Assembly (NCBI RefSeq): GCF_002272925.1
Contig: NZ_MLAR01000005.1
Coordinates: forward strand, 62,001-126,000
Length of the DNA: 64,000 nucleotides
Source of the DNA: Helicobacter sp. 13S00401-1
GTDB taxonomy: Bacteria; Campylobacterota; Campylobacteria; Campylobacterales; Helicobacteraceae
Direction of reading: 5' to 3'
Shown here one piece after another: positions 1 to 9,785 of this stretch (positions within the stretch are counted from its first letter, which is position 1; each line of letters begins with the position of its first letter). A program made the position numbers and the translations under genes. The notes under the pieces are model-generated. The model was not told the origin of the DNA and made no database searches. It saw only the letters and a list, made by a program, of their open reading frames with translations.

Positions 1-315
1 AACTGCCACTGTGCTACGTCCTGGCTTGTGCGCAAAATACTCTGCATAAACTTCATTAAAGTCTGCAAAGTAGCCCATATCACTTAAAAAAACTGTAGTT
101 TTTACTACTTTTTCTAAGCTTGATCCAGCTTCTTCTAAAACAGCTTTTAGATTCTTACATACTTGATGGGTTTGTTCTTTTACATCACCTTCTAAGAAGC
201 TTCCATCAGGACGGAGTGGAATCTGCCCGCTAGTAAAAACTAAATCTCCAACTATCATGCCTTGTGAGTAAGGTCCTATAGCACCTGGTGCTTTAGTAGT
301 TGCTATCTTTTTCAT
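1..315 (-). CDS. ridA: RidA family enamine/imine deaminase (3' end cut by window edge)
   Basis: The gene starts with ATG at 315 on the minus strand and stays open to base 1, so about 105 N-terminal codons are visible and the C-terminus is missing. The protein begins [19 protein letters not shown], the N-terminal signature of the RidA/YjgF/UK114 family, followed by the conserved [10 protein letters not shown] stretch and a region reading VVKTTVFL. RidA proteins hydrolyse reactive enamine/imine intermediates released by PLP enzymes such as threonine dehydratase, in the cytoplasm. It is divergent from napA across a 225-bp gap. The conserved substrate-binding Arg sits in the PGRSTVAV segment at the truncated end. 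Confidence 0.92.
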   Translation of the reverse strand, partial: MKKIATTKAPGAIGPYSQGMIVGDLVFTSGQIPLRPDGSFLEGDVKEQTHQVCKNLKAVLEEAGSSLEKVVKTTVFLSDMGYFADFNEVYAEYFAHKPGRSTVAV

Positions 316-540
316 TTTGTTTCCTTTAAGATTAATGTAAGTAGTAATATAGCATCAAATGCATTAAGATAAAAGCATCACACTTATAAGGTTCTAGATT
401 CTATCTCTAGTACAAAAAGTAATATATTTTTTACCATTTTTATGAAAAAATCAAAAAAACTTTGATTTTATTGATTCATGTTGCTTACATTTTGAGAAAA
501 ATACCCTATCATGTTTACATTCTATTAGGAAAGGAAGAGC

Positions 541-3330
541 ATGGAAAGTGGTTTAAGTAGAAGAGACTTTATCAAACAAGCAGCACTCGCAAGTGCAGCA
601 GTTAGTGCTGGTCTTGCTGTTAGTACAAATCTTAGCGCAAAAGCCTCTAAGGCTGAAAAAAAGTGGTCCTGGGATAAAAGTGTATGTAGATTCTGTGGTA
701 CAGGATGTGGGATAATGATAGCTACAGTAGATGATAGGATAGTAGCTGTAAAAGGAGACTTAGATGCTCCGGTTAATAAGGGGATAAACTGCATAAAGGG
801 CTATTTTACTTCTAAGATAATGTATGCCCAAGATAGATTAAAAGAACCACTTTTAAGACTTAATGACAAAGGTGAGTTTGATAAAAAAGCTCCTTTTAAG
901 GTAGTAAGTTGGCAGCGTGCTTTTGATGAGATGGAAAAGCAGTTTAAGAAAGTTTATAATGATATGGGGCCAACTGGTATAGCAATCTTTGGTTCAGGTC
1001 AGTACACTGTGCAAGAAGGCTATACTGCACTTAAGCTAATGAAAGCTGGGTTTAGATCTAATAATATAGATCCAAATGCACGCCATTGTATGGCATCTGC
1101 AGTTGGTGGCTTTATGCAAGTTTTTGGTATAGATGAGCCTAGTGGTTGTTATGATGACATAGAGATAACTGATACAGTTATAACTTGGGGATCTAACATG
1201 GCTGAGATGCACCCAATTTTATGGACTAGGATTACAGACGCTAAACTAAAAAGACCAGATAGATATAAACTTATCAACCTAACTACTTTTTCTAATCCAA
1301 CTAGTGATATGGCAGATATCGAGATAGTCTTTAAGCCTAGCACAGACTTAGCCATATGGAACTATATAGCCCATGAGATAGTTTATAACAATCCAAACTC
1401 GATTGACTGGGATTTTGTTAAGAAAAACTGTGTGTTTACAACTGGCTTCATAGATATAGGCTATGGTATGAGAGAAGATATAGACAATCCAAAATACTCC
1501 GACTTAGAACGCCAAACTATGAAAAAACAGCACGTTAAAGTTATAAGCGAAGAAGAAGCCCCTGGTCTTAGCTATCTTGGTATAAAAGCTAATGATAAAT
1601 TAGAAATGAAGCATGTTAAAAAAGCAGGTGCTAACTGGGAGATAAGTTTTGAAGAGTTTAAAACTGCCTTGAAACCTTATACACTAGACTACGTTGCAAA
1701 AATAGCTAAGGGTGATGATAGTGAAAGCATAGAATCTTTTAAGAAAAAACTTCAAGCTCTAGCATCTTACTACATGGAAAAAGGTAGAAAGATTATGAGT
1801 TTTTGGACTATGGGCTTTAATCAACATCAAAGAGGTGTTTGGGTTAATGAGCAATCCTACATGGTTCACTTCCTAGTTGGTAAGCAAGGCACTCCAGGAG
1901 ATTGTGCTTTTTCTTTAACTGGTCAACCTAGTGCTTGTGGAACTGCAAGAGAAGTCGGTACTTTTGCAAATAGACTTCCAGCAGATATGGTAGTAACTAA
2001 TCCAGCACATGTAAAGATAGCTGAAAAGATATGGCATCTGCCAACTGGTGTTATAAATACTAAGCCAGGTTCTCACTTCGTAAAGATTATGCGTGATATG
2101 GAAGATGCTAAGATTAAGTTTGCATGGGTACAAGTTAATAACCCTTGGCAAAACACTGCTAATGCCAACCACTGGATAAAAGCAGCAAGAGAGATGGATA
2201 ACTTTATAGTAGTAAGTGATTGCTACCCAGGAGTTTCTGCAAGAGTAGCTGACTTAATCTTGCCTAGTTCTATGATATATGAAAAATGGGGTGCTTATGG
2301 AAACGCTGAAAGAAGAACTCAGCACTGGAGACAAAGCGTAACACCTACAGGAAACTCTATGCCTGATATTTGGCAGATGTATGAGTTTTCTAAGCGCTTT
2401 AAACTAAAAGAAGTTTGGAGTAAAGAGTTCCCAGAATTAGGACTTAAAAATGCTTTAGCTGAGGCTAAGTCTATGGGTTATAGTGAAGATAACACACTTT
2501 TTGATGTGCTTTTTAACAACAAAGAAGCAAAACAATATAAGGGTAATGACCCAGTAACTAAGTACCATTTAAACACAGAATTAAGAGGTGATAAAAGAAA
2601 TGTCATAGGTAGTGATGGCAAGCCTTTTAAGGGCTATGGTACCTTTGTTCAAAAGTATCTTTGGGAAGAGTATAGAAAGTTTGGTATAGGACATGGACAT
2701 GATTTAGCGCCATTTGATTTGTATCACAAAGTAAGAGGCTTAAGATGGCCTGTTGTAGATGGTGTGGAAACAAAGTGGAGATTTAACGCTAAGTATGATC
2801 CTTATGCTAGAAAGTTTGGTGATGGTGGTGAGTTTGCTTTTTATGGAAATAAAAATGCCTCTATATTAAAAGGAGACTTACACAAACCAGGAACTGAAAA
2901 AGTATCCATACACAATAAAGCAAAAATCTTCTTTAGACCTTATATGGAACCTTGCGAGATACCAGATTCTAAGTATCCTTTCTGGTTTGCTACTGGACGT
3001 GTGTTAGAGCACTGGCATAGTGGAACTATGACTATGAGAGTGCCTGAGCTTTTTAAAGCAGTACCTGAAGCACTTTGTTATATGCACCCAAATGATGCTA
3101 AAAAGTTAGGCGTAGCCCAAGATGATATAGTGTGGATAGAAAGCAGACGCGGTAAGGTAAAAGTTAGAGTTGATGTAAGCGGCACTAGGAATAGACCTCC
3201 AAGCGGACTTGTGTTTGTGCCATGGTTTGATGAGAGAGTACTTGTAAATAAAGTTTGTTTAGATGCAACTGACCCTATCTCGTTCCAAACTGATTATAAA
3301 AAATGCGCTGTAAACATATATAAAGCTTAA
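541..3330 (+). CDS. napA: Periplasmic nitrate reductase catalytic subunit NapA
   Basis: NapA is the Mo-bis-MGD and [4Fe-4S] subunit that reduces nitrate to nitrite in the periplasm. The 929-aa protein has a twin-arginine signal (SRRDFIK, residues 6–12) and an alanine-rich h-region. Cluster ligands are Cys49, Cys52, Cys56 and Cys84 (CxxCxxxC...C). The [10 protein letters not shown] motif carries the predicted Mo-ligating Cys183. A molybdopterin dinucleotide-binding domain with a [10 protein letters not shown]-type motif is near the C-terminus. A GGAAAGGA ribosome-binding site precedes ATG 541. Length is typical of epsilonproteobacterial NapA. napB follows after a few bases. The napG, napH, napL and napD genes usual in such operons are absent here. 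Confidence 0.97.
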   Translation: MESGLSRRDFIKQAALASAAVSAGLAVSTNLSAKASKAEKKWSWDKSVCRFCGTGCGIMIATVDDRIVAVKGDLDAPVNKGINCIKGYFTSKIMYAQDRLKEPLLRLNDKGEFDKKAPFKVVSWQRAFDEMEKQFKKVYNDMGPTGIAIFGSGQYTVQEGYTALKLMKAGFRSNNIDPNARHCMASAVGGFMQVFGIDEPSGCYDDIEITDTVITWGSNMAEMHPILWTRITDAKLKRPDRYKLINLTTFSNPTSDMADIEIVFKPSTDLAIWNYIAHEIVYNNPNSIDWDFVKKNCVFTTGFIDIGYGMREDIDNPKYSDLERQTMKKQHVKVISEEEAPGLSYLGIKANDKLEMKHVKKAGANWEISFEEFKTALKPYTLDYVAKIAKGDDSESIESFKKKLQALASYYMEKGRKIMSFWTMGFNQHQRGVWVNEQSYMVHFLVGKQGTPGDCAFSLTGQPSACGTAREVGTFANRLPADMVVTNPAHVKIAEKIWHLPTGVINTKPGSHFVKIMRDMEDAKIKFAWVQVNNPWQNTANANHWIKAAREMDNFIVVSDCYPGVSARVADLILPSSMIYEKWGAYGNAERRTQHWRQSVTPTGNSMPDIWQMYEFSKRFKLKEVWSKEFPELGLKNALAEAKSMGYSEDNTLFDVLFNNKEAKQYKGNDPVTKYHLNTELRGDKRNVIGSDGKPFKGYGTFVQKYLWEEYRKFGIGHGHDLAPFDLYHKVRGLRWPVVDGVETKWRFNAKYDPYARKFGDGGEFAFYGNKNASILKGDLHKPGTEKVSIHNKAKIFFRPYMEPCEIPDSKYPFWFATGRVLEHWHSGTMTMRVPELFKAVPEALCYMHPNDAKKLGVAQDDIVWIESRRGKVKVRVDVSGTRNRPPSGLVFVPWFDERVLVNKVCLDATDPISFQTDYKKCAVNIYKA

Positions 3331-3340
3331 GGAGGAGATG

Positions 3341-3943
3341 ATGAAAAATATACTAAAAATTACCGCCCTTTGTGTCTTTGCTGCATCTATGCTAGCAGCC
3401 TATGGCAATAGTAACTCTAAAAGTGCTAATAAAGAAGATCCACTTTATCACTCAAATGATCCACATGTGGTAACTCAAGATAAGATGTCTTTAAGAAAAG
3501 AGCCACTTATAGCTACAGATGTAGTATTGCCTGAGTACACTTGGACTAAAAAAGGGCCAGGTGAGGCTACAAGGATAAAAAGAGCGTATGAAAACGCTCC
3601 ACCTCAAATACCTCACAGTTTAGATGGCTTGCTTCCTATAACTAAGGATAACAACTCTTGTATGGGTTGTCACATGCCTGATGTTGCTAAAAGTGTAGGG
3701 GCAACTCCTATGCCAAAGTCTCACTTTTTTGACTTTAGAAACAACAAAGATGATCATGGCAAACTAGATGGTTCAAGATTTGTATGTACTACTTGTCACG
3801 TGCCTCAAGCACAAACTAAACCACTAGTTAAAAACAACTTTCATCCTATCTTTAGGAATCCTAAACTTATAAACTCAAGTGATTTAATAAAAGTTATAAG
3901 TGAGGGTGTTAACTTAAAAGATACTGGTGATAAGGTCAAGTAA
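3341..3943 (+). CDS. napB: Diheme cytochrome c NapB, electron-transfer subunit of nitrate reductase
   Basis: NapB passes electrons to NapA in the periplasm. The protein has an N-terminal signal segment and exactly two CxxCH heme-binding motifs: CMGCH (about residues 108–112 counted from an ATG at 3338) and CTTCH (about 150–154). The sequence around KEPLIATDVVLPEY and PPQIPHSLDGLLP matches the NapB family. Two ATG codons are adjacent (3338 and 3341). GGAGGA at 3331–3336 is better spaced for 3341. The gene lies directly behind napA, whereas in related epsilonproteobacteria napG and napH lie between them. A hairpin follows at 3967–4002. Confidence 0.95.
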   Translation: MKNILKITALCVFAASMLAAYGNSNSKSANKEDPLYHSNDPHVVTQDKMSLRKEPLIATDVVLPEYTWTKKGPGEATRIKRAYENAPPQIPHSLDGLLPITKDNNSCMGCHMPDVAKSVGATPMPKSHFFDFRNNKDDHGKLDGSRFVCTTCHVPQAQTKPLVKNNFHPIFRNPKLINSSDLIKVISEGVNLKDTGDKVK

Positions 3944-4255
3944 AACTTAGCTTCAACTTGCCTTAACTTTAAGTAAAGGGGATATGTTCTCTTTACTTAA
4001 AGGCTTTTAAACTAGCTTTATAATTTTAGAATTTAAAGTTTTAAATAGGTTATCTCTTGTAACGATTTAGATTCTAGCTTTTAAGATTTTTATACTTACT
4101 TTTCCCCTATAACTAATATTTTTTAAGCAGATTAGATTTAGTAAGAATCTTATTATGCAAAGATTTAAAGATTTTATAAAACACTTAAAAGTCTTTCCAT
4201 AAAACGCTAAGTCTTATGAAAAGCTATCTATTTTGGTAAGTAGATATAAGGCTTG
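3944..4255. other. Gap between napB and uspA; no gene seen
   Basis: This 312-bp stretch separates convergent napB (+) and uspA (-). All frames are broken by stops, and no relic of napL, napD or napF is recognisable. It holds the 3967–4002 hairpin and one copy of the TTAGATTCTA word near 4068–4077 that recurs through the window. Confidence 0.6.
3967..4002 (+). terminator. Perfect 12-bp inverted repeat after napB, likely terminator
   Basis: CTTTAAGTAAAG (3967–3978) and CTTTACTTAAAG (3991–4002) are exact reverse complements around a 12-base loop. The right arm is followed by GGCTTTTAA. It starts 24 bases after the napB stop. The T-run is short, so termination strength is uncertain. Confidence 0.55.
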
Positions 4256-4672
4256 TTATTTGGCTATTAAAACTGGGATTGGAGAGTTGTGTATAAAGCT
4301 ACTTCCATGTGAGCTAAAAACTTTATGAAGGAAAGAGTGTTCAGAGTCACCTATAACTAGTAGGTCGTGCATGTGAGATTCTTCTAAGATGATATCTATT
4401 GGGTCGCCATGTCTTAGGTATCTTTTGCAGCGCACACCTTCTTTAGTAAGGGTGTCTGCAAAGTAGTTTAAAACTTCATTGCTTTCTTCTTCTTGAGGTT
4501 CTTCTATGGCTGAATAGTCAACTATACCACTTTCTGCAAAAACTACAGTGTTGGCTACGACGTGCATTAGATGCACTACTACATCTTCTCTATGACCAAA
4601 TATTTTCATGATGGCAGGTATGGCTTTTTTACACTCTTCTGTATCACTCACTCCAAATAAAACTTTTAACAT
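4256..4672 (-). CDS. Universal stress protein (UspA family)
   Basis: This 138-aa protein has the UspA alpha/beta fold pattern: an N-terminal strand (MLKVLFGVSD), a central GDPIDIILEES motif, and C-terminal LLVIGDSEHSFLHKVFSSHGSSFIHNSPIPVLIAK. The last matches the usual G-2x-G-9x-GS/T-x-(x)-N-P-V-L nucleotide-binding end, with the first Gly-rich part altered. The role in stress adaptation is inferred from the family and no specific partner is evident. AGGAGG stands just upstream of the ATG. It lies 10 bases after moeA on the same strand, so the two are probably co-transcribed. Confidence 0.88.
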   Translation of the reverse strand: MLKVLFGVSDTEECKKAIPAIMKIFGHREDVVVHLMHVVANTVVFAESGIVDYSAIEEPQEEESNEVLNYFADTLTKEGVRCKRYLRHGDPIDIILEESHMHDLLVIGDSEHSFLHKVFSSHGSSFIHNSPIPVLIAK

Positions 4673-4682
4673 GTGAAACCTC

Positions 4683-5921
4683 CTATATTTTGTAGAGTAT
4701 GACTTCTATTTTATCATTTTTATTGACAGCTTCTTTGTAAGCTAAGGAAGCTATAGCGTTATTTTCACTCCAGGCATAGATATCACTTGAGTTTATCTCA
4801 CCACCTTTATAGATACTAAAGTTGCCATCTTCATACACGCCTAAAACGTTGATAGTGAGTTTAGGATTAGCCTTAAAATCTATTTTATTAGTGGCAGTTA
4901 CTTTTGTAAAGTTAGGGTTGGTGTTATTTATATGCTTTAAGATAGGGATGATTAAAAGCATGGTATTCATGATAGCTGCGTTTGGATTCCCAGGTAAAGA
5001 GAGGATAAACTTAAGTTTTCCCTCTATATTTAGCGTTGAAAGTAAGAAAGGCTTTCCAGGTTTTACTAAAAGCTTAGTAGAAAGCACTTTTGCACCTAAA
5101 CGCTCTAAGGCTAGTTTAGTGTAGTCCTTACTTCCTACGCTAGCCCCAGCACTTGTTATAACTACATCAACTTCTTTTAAGGTCTTGCTTAAACTATTAA
5201 CATACTCTTCTAAGCTATCTTTTAGATGACCTGCTACTTTTGCCCTGTAACCATAGGTTTTTAGGGCTAAAAAGATTGAGTGAGAGTTTATATCATAAAC
5301 CTTTGCTTCTTCTAGTGATGAAGGAGTGTTATTAGATTCTAAGACTTCATCACCACTACTAAAGATAGCTATGCTTGGTGAAACATAAACTTTTATATCT
5401 TTATAGCCAAAACTTGCTAGTAAAGCTAGCTCGCTAAAACCTAGCCTTGTGCCAGCTTTTAAGACTAAGTCTTTTTCTTTTACATTTTCACCTTTAAATC
5501 TAACGTGCATTTTATATCTTAGGCTGTGTTCTAAGGCATGAGGATCAAAAGTGACTTTATCTCCTTCTAATTTAGAATCTTCTTTCATGATGATGCTTGG
5601 TTTTTTTATAGATTCTGGAATCTTAGCGCCTGTAGTTATAAGAAAACATTCATTTTCCTTTAAGCCCTCTTTTACATCCATGCCAGTAAAGATTTCACCT
5701 TTAATCTTAAAAGTATCGCCATCATGCCACAAACTAGCATCTATGCAGTAGCCATCCATTGCTGAGTTTGTAAAGCTTGGGAGGGCAAAAGGGGCATAGA
5801 TATCTTCACTTAAAACTTGGTTAAGCGCGCTATTTAACTCTTCATGTTTTGTATCTGTAAGCTTTGGGAGAGAGGTTACTAGAGTAAAAAACTCTTCTAA
5901 ACTTAAGGCTTTAGTGTCCAT
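4683..5921 (-). CDS. moeA: Molybdopterin molybdenumtransferase MoeA
   Basis: MoeA inserts molybdate into adenylylated molybdopterin, a late step of molybdenum cofactor synthesis. The 412-aa sequence begins with the linker/lid region (LPSFTNSAMDGYC, the family's SAMDGYA-type motif), has IFTG followed by ITTGAKIPE (the GA-PP-like loop), the IFSSGDEV motif, the VVITSAGASVGSKDYTK signature and LSLPGNPNAAIMN near the C-terminus. AAGGA precedes ATG 5921. It sits near napA, the only molybdoenzyme in the window, and mobA lies at the far right end. Confidence 0.95.
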   Translation of the reverse strand: MDTKALSLEEFFTLVTSLPKLTDTKHEELNSALNQVLSEDIYAPFALPSFTNSAMDGYCIDASLWHDGDTFKIKGEIFTGMDVKEGLKENECFLITTGAKIPESIKKPSIIMKEDSKLEGDKVTFDPHALEHSLRYKMHVRFKGENVKEKDLVLKAGTRLGFSELALLASFGYKDIKVYVSPSIAIFSSGDEVLESNNTPSSLEEAKVYDINSHSIFLALKTYGYRAKVAGHLKDSLEEYVNSLSKTLKEVDVVITSAGASVGSKDYTKLALERLGAKVLSTKLLVKPGKPFLLSTLNIEGKLKFILSLPGNPNAAIMNTMLLIIPILKHINNTNPNFTKVTATNKIDFKANPKLTINVLGVYEDGNFSIYKGGEINSSDIYAWSENNAIASLAYKEAVNKNDKIEVILYKI

Positions 5922-6055
5922 GTCATATCCTTGAGAATAGGTATTATAAAGCCTTCATTCTACCTAATAGTTTTACAAACAAAGTTAAGTTGTTTTATAA
6001 TTGCTTAAGTGATGAGTGCATAAAAAGCACTTTAGCTAAGGAGAGTAAAACTTTG

Positions 6056-7120
6056 ATGAAGCTAGATATTAATAAAAGCTATAACTTTTTGATAGTTAGG
6101 CCTGATCATATAGGAGATGTAGTCTTATCTTTACCAGTAGCTGAAAGCTTAAAGACTAGATTTAAAAACTCTAAAGTTTACTATCTTGCTAAAGACTACA
6201 CAGCCCCACTTTTTGAAAACTCTCCTTTTGTAGATGGTGTTATAAACCTTAACACTAACGGCAAGTTTGATAAAGTTTCCTTAGTTAGGAGATTAAAAGC
6301 AGCTAAGATTGATGTCTCTATATCTCTTGTGGCTGATAAAGAAACTACTCCTGCTCTTTTTAAAGCGCGCATCCCTATAAGGATAGGAAGTTTTATGAAG
6401 CTTTATTCTCTTTTGCTAACTAAGAGAGTAAGACAAAAGCGCTCACTTTGTTTAAAAAATGAAGCAGAGTATAACTTAGACATCATAAAAACACTTGGTT
6501 GTGATACTAACTTTTTCCCTAAACTATATGTAAGTGATGAAGAGAGTAAGAAAGCTAAAGCTTTTATAGAATCTAACTTTAAAGAAAAAAAGCCTTTAGT
6601 TATCATACATCCTGGTAGCAATGGTAATAGTGTTGAGTGGGGTAAAGAAAACTTTTTAACTCTAGCTAGCAAGCTAAGAACTAACTATAATGTTTTGATT
6701 ACTGGTTCTAGTAATGAGATGAAAGATATACTTAATACCAAAGAAGCAAAAAACTTAGATGAAGAAAACTTTTTAAAGCCAGTTAGCTTACGTGAGTTTA
6801 TGGCCCTTATCAATGAAGCTTCCTTGCTTATGACTAATAGTACAGGTCCCTTACATGTAGCAGGTGCACTAGGTGTGCAAACTATAGGCTTTTATCCAGA
6901 TAAGCTAACGATGAACTGCTTTAGGTGGGGTAGTTTTACTAAGGATGATAAGGGGATATATATAACTCCAAGTGGGGTATATCATGGCATGAAAACTTAT
7001 AAGGAACCAGATCTAGCTAAAGATGATTTAAAAAGGATTGATATGGATTCTATAAAAGTAAGTGAGGTTTTAGAACTTGTACAAAAAAGCTTAAAAACTT
7101 CAAGGATAAATCATGCTTAA
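6056..7120 (+). CDS. Glycosyltransferase family 9 (heptosyltransferase-like)
   Basis: The N-terminal FLIVRPDHIGDVVLSLPVAE and the later VIIHPGSNGNSVEWGKENF and LLMTNSTGPLHVAGALGVQTIGFYP motifs are the signatures of GT9 ADP-heptose:LPS heptosyltransferases. These build the inner core of LPS/LOS at the cytoplasmic face of the inner membrane. The frame is open upstream, but AAGGAG at 6038–6043 supports a start at TTG 6053 or ATG 6056, giving about 354 aa. The last 8 bases overlap the GT6 gene, indicating translational coupling. Which heptose it adds cannot be told from sequence. It may be a WaaF- or WaaQ-like branch enzyme. Confidence 0.88.
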   Translation: MKLDINKSYNFLIVRPDHIGDVVLSLPVAESLKTRFKNSKVYYLAKDYTAPLFENSPFVDGVINLNTNGKFDKVSLVRRLKAAKIDVSISLVADKETTPALFKARIPIRIGSFMKLYSLLLTKRVRQKRSLCLKNEAEYNLDIIKTLGCDTNFFPKLYVSDEESKKAKAFIESNFKEKKPLVIIHPGSNGNSVEWGKENFLTLASKLRTNYNVLITGSSNEMKDILNTKEAKNLDEENFLKPVSLREFMALINEASLLMTNSTGPLHVAGALGVQTIGFYPDKLTMNCFRWGSFTKDDKGIYITPSGVYHGMKTYKEPDLAKDDLKRIDMDSIKVSEVLELVQKSLKTSRINHA

Positions 7121-8108
7121 CCCTTTTAAAACTAACACTATAGCCATTCTTTATATAGCCTTAGGGCGCTATGACATCTTTTTTAATGACTTTTATGAAA
7201 ACATGGAAAAAAACTTCGTGCCTAATACTAAAAAGACTTACTTTGTTTTTACAGATTCTAAAAACATAACTTCACATGAGAATATAGTAAGGATAGAGCA
7301 AGCAAAACTTGGCTGGCCTTATGATACTTTAAAGCGTTTTGCTATGTTTGAAGGTATAAAAGAAGAACTTGCAAGTTTTGATTATATATTTTTCTTTAAT
7401 GCTAATGCCCTAGTTTTAGAAAAGATCACAGCCCCCATGATACTTCCTTCCAAGGATGAAGGTCTAGTTTTTGCAAGACATCCTGCTTTTTCTTGCATCT
7501 TGCCAGATATGAACTGGGAAAGCAGGGAGAGCTTTAGGCAAAGCTACTGCAAAGACCCTAACTCGCTTGCTTGCATAAAAGATGATGAAGGTTTTTGTTA
7601 TGTTATGGGGGCGTTAAATGGTGGTAGGGCTAAAGAGTACTTAGAGTTAATAGAGACTTTAGCAGCAAGAGTAGAAGCTGACTTGCAAAAAGATGTTGTA
7701 GCAGTATGGCATGATGAGAGCCACTTAAATAGATATCTTATAGATGTAGTTAAAAACGGCAAAAAACCAAAGATTATAGGAGCTAACTTTTTAGTGCCTG
7801 AGGAACATTTAGAAGCGCTAGGATTTCACTTTTATAAAGATGTGCCTTTTTTAAAGCTAGCTAAACTAAGGGCTAATATAACCTTGCTTAATAAGTCTCA
7901 TCCTAGATTTGGTGGGCATGAGTACTTAAGGGGATTAAGCGATGTTAAAGTAGAGCTACAAAAAGGTGATGAAGTAAACCTATATAAAAGATATGGGGGG
8001 GGGGGGGAGCTTGGCGCATTTTCTCCAAAATTATTTTTAAAATGCTTTTATCTTAACCTTAAGCATAATCTAAGTGCAAAAAAAGGATTAAAAGATAAAA
8101 ATGCTTAG
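7113..8108 (+). CDS. Glycosyltransferase family 6 (ABO/alpha-1,3-Gal(NAc) transferase-like), phase-variable tail
   Basis: The 331-aa protein carries GT6 landmarks in order: ILYIALGRYDIFF (12–24), YFVFTDSK, LGWPYDTLKRF (66–76), FFFNANAL with the bacterial NxN variant of the metal-binding DxD at 96–98, MGALNGG (165–171) and VWHDESHLNRYL (198–209). Bacterial GT6 enzymes add alpha-1,3-linked Gal or GalNAc to fucosylated acceptors and make blood-group-like LPS or O-antigen. H. mustelae has a characterised member. The catalytic core ends before about residue 250. A G13 tract at 7995–8007 encodes Gly295–Glu299, so slippage replaces only the last ~33 residues, a basic segment with an aromatic/aliphatic stretch. 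The donor sugar is not predictable. Confidence 0.9.
   Translation: MLNPFKTNTIAILYIALGRYDIFFNDFYENMEKNFVPNTKKTYFVFTDSKNITSHENIVRIEQAKLGWPYDTLKRFAMFEGIKEELASFDYIFFFNANALVLEKITAPMILPSKDEGLVFARHPAFSCILPDMNWESRESFRQSYCKDPNSLACIKDDEGFCYVMGALNGGRAKEYLELIETLAARVEADLQKDVVAVWHDESHLNRYLIDVVKNGKKPKIIGANFLVPEEHLEALGFHFYKDVPFLKLAKLRANITLLNKSHPRFGGHEYLRGLSDVKVELQKGDEVNLYKRYGGGGELGAFSPKLFLKCFYLNLKHNLSAKKGLKDKNA
7995..8007 (+). repeat. G13 homopolymer, candidate phase-variation switch
   Basis: Thirteen consecutive G residues lie inside the GT6 gene. Poly-G tracts of this length are classic slipped-strand phase-variation sites in Helicobacter and Campylobacter surface-glycan genes. With G13 the frame runs to 8108. 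With G12 it ends 12 codons after the four Gly codons with ...AHFLQNYF. With G14 it ends with ...IIFKMLLS. The tract lies after the catalytic core, which is unusual. Confidence 0.85.
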
Positions 8109-9769
8109 ATATTAAGAGAAGCTCTAATGTAGATAGGATTAGTTTCATTTGGCATATCAAAAGATTTTTTTAGAGGTATAGAGTAAGTTAGGCTAAGTGA
8201 GAAGTACTTTATGTTGTAGTAGATTCCAGCTGCTCCTCCTATGATAAAGTCGCTATGACTTAACTCATAATCCCTCCCATAACCCATATCAAATCCTATA
8301 AAAGGCTCAAGACCAGCTAGAAATCTTGAAAGGCCAAAGGGTTTAAAAGATATGGTGTTATTAAGATAGATTCCATAATCTAGGGCTAGAGAGCTTTCTT
8401 TAAAGCCTCTTACACTATACTCATCTCCTATAAAAAACTTATCATTAAAAAGAAGTGGATTTTTAGAGTAGCTTCCTACAAGATTCCCTCTATATAAGAT
8501 TCCAGCTATTTTGTTTGTGTAAAGATAGCGTTGGTAGGCTGAGCTTAGGTAGAATTTTTGATAGTTTATATCATAGATCCCACCATCATTTTTCTTAGTT
8601 CCAGGTAGAGGGAGGCCTTTTTGATACTCAGTGCTTATATAAAAGTTTCCTCCAAATAGTCTAGTTGAAAACTCTATACCTAGGTTTATGGCTGTGTAAA
8701 TTCCACTAGATTCATTAAGTCTTACATTTGCTATAGTATTTAGACTATCTCTTAGATTTAGTGAAGTATAAAGTGAGAGTTTGGAGAACTGATCTCTAAA
8801 AATCACTCTTTTTATCATAAGCGAGTGTCTTGATATGACATTTTTGTTTATAAAACTTCCAGCATTACCACTTAGTGTAGCACTAGTCCCACTATACTGA
8901 AATGAATACAAAAAAGACCACTTAGATATAGGAAAGCCATAGTTTACAAAGAAGGTGTTTTCTTTGTACTTGTTGCTATCAGTGATTATCCTATAGATGT
9001 AGTAGGCAGTAAGTTTGTCATTTATATGCAAGAAGTTATTTTGTGAGTAGCTAAGTCCAAGTCTGTTTTGACCGTGATTTTTTAGGGCGTTGTTGTTGTA
9101 GTCAAGTGAGGCATTAAAATACTTTGGTTTACCTGTAAAGATGATATCTGAGTAGTTTTCTTTGTTGCTTGCAACTATGCTAGAAGTGATGTTAGGAAAG
9201 GCTATGCTTAAGTTTTCTATACTTTGGTCTAAGTCATAGAGATTAAAAATTTTACCTTTTTTTAAAGGGGAGCCTAGAATGGTTTCTAAGTCATTTCTAA
9301 CGCCATTTAATACCACTTTATCTACATAGCCATACTTTACTTCTAGAGTTAGGATTCCATCTTTTTCATCTATGCTTTTAATAGTGACTAAAGTAGTGCT
9401 ATAGCCTTTAGCTAAGTAGGCGTTATTTAAAGTGATGATTATTTGATAGATGTCATTTAAAGTTAGGTTTTTGTTAGTGTAGTCTTTATTTATCTCTTTA
9501 AGTTTGTAGTTTTTGTGCTTACTATCTAATAGTTTTATAGTTTTAAAAACATAGAGTTTTTGAGGTGTTATGCCTCCTTTGCTAGATTCTAACTTTGGAG
9601 GGGAGGCTTTTTTTTCTACATTATCTAACTCAGTATTTACATAGTTATTTCTTTCTTGCTTTTGAAGTAAGTCTAGATTTCTTACACTGTTATTAGCCCC
9701 CTCTAAAGCACTAGCATAAGCACTTAAAGTTAGGAGCAAAACTAAGGTTTGTTTTAAAAACTTACTCAT
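8105..9769 (-). CDS. TpsB outer-membrane transporter (ShlB/FhaC/HecB family)
   Basis: TpsB proteins are Omp85-related 16-strand barrels with two periplasmic POTRA domains that export one partner exoprotein. The 554-aa sequence has a signal peptide (hydrophobic LVLLLTLSAYASA), a POTRA region around residues 70–170 (LTLNDIYQIIITLNNAYLAKGY, then EVKYGYVDKVVLNG), and a C-terminal barrel half with the hallmark VRGF tetrad near residue 454, inside EYSVRGF. The chain ends in alternating beta strands and a terminal SLNI. It starts 16 bases after tpsA, so the order is tpsA–tpsB in one operon. Its stop overlaps the GT6 stop from the opposite strand by 4 bases. Confidence 0.93.
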   Translation of the reverse strand: MSKFLKQTLVLLLTLSAYASALEGANNSVRNLDLLQKQERNNYVNTELDNVEKKASPPKLESSKGGITPQKLYVFKTIKLLDSKHKNYKLKEINKDYTNKNLTLNDIYQIIITLNNAYLAKGYSTTLVTIKSIDEKDGILTLEVKYGYVDKVVLNGVRNDLETILGSPLKKGKIFNLYDLDQSIENLSIAFPNITSSIVASNKENYSDIIFTGKPKYFNASLDYNNNALKNHGQNRLGLSYSQNNFLHINDKLTAYYIYRIITDSNKYKENTFFVNYGFPISKWSFLYSFQYSGTSATLSGNAGSFINKNVISRHSLMIKRVIFRDQFSKLSLYTSLNLRDSLNTIANVRLNESSGIYTAINLGIEFSTRLFGGNFYISTEYQKGLPLPGTKKNDGGIYDINYQKFYLSSAYQRYLYTNKIAGILYRGNLVGSYSKNPLLFNDKFFIGDEYSVRGFKESSLALDYGIYLNNTISFKPFGLSRFLAGLEPFIGFDMGYGRDYELSHSDFIIGGAAGIYYNIKYFSLSLTYSIPLKKSFDMPNETNPIYIRASLNI

Positions 9770-9785
9770 ATCTAGCTTTTAAAAA

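Noticed and set aside
541-794. Minus-strand ORF over the start of napA
   Set aside because: napA has a Tat signal, Fe–S ligands and a good ribosome-binding site. The opposite frame is hydrophobic noise.
8105-9785. A CdiI-like immunity gene next to tpsA
   Set aside because: Only tpsB follows, 16 bp away, and the next gene is the GT6 on the other strand. No spare ORF exists.
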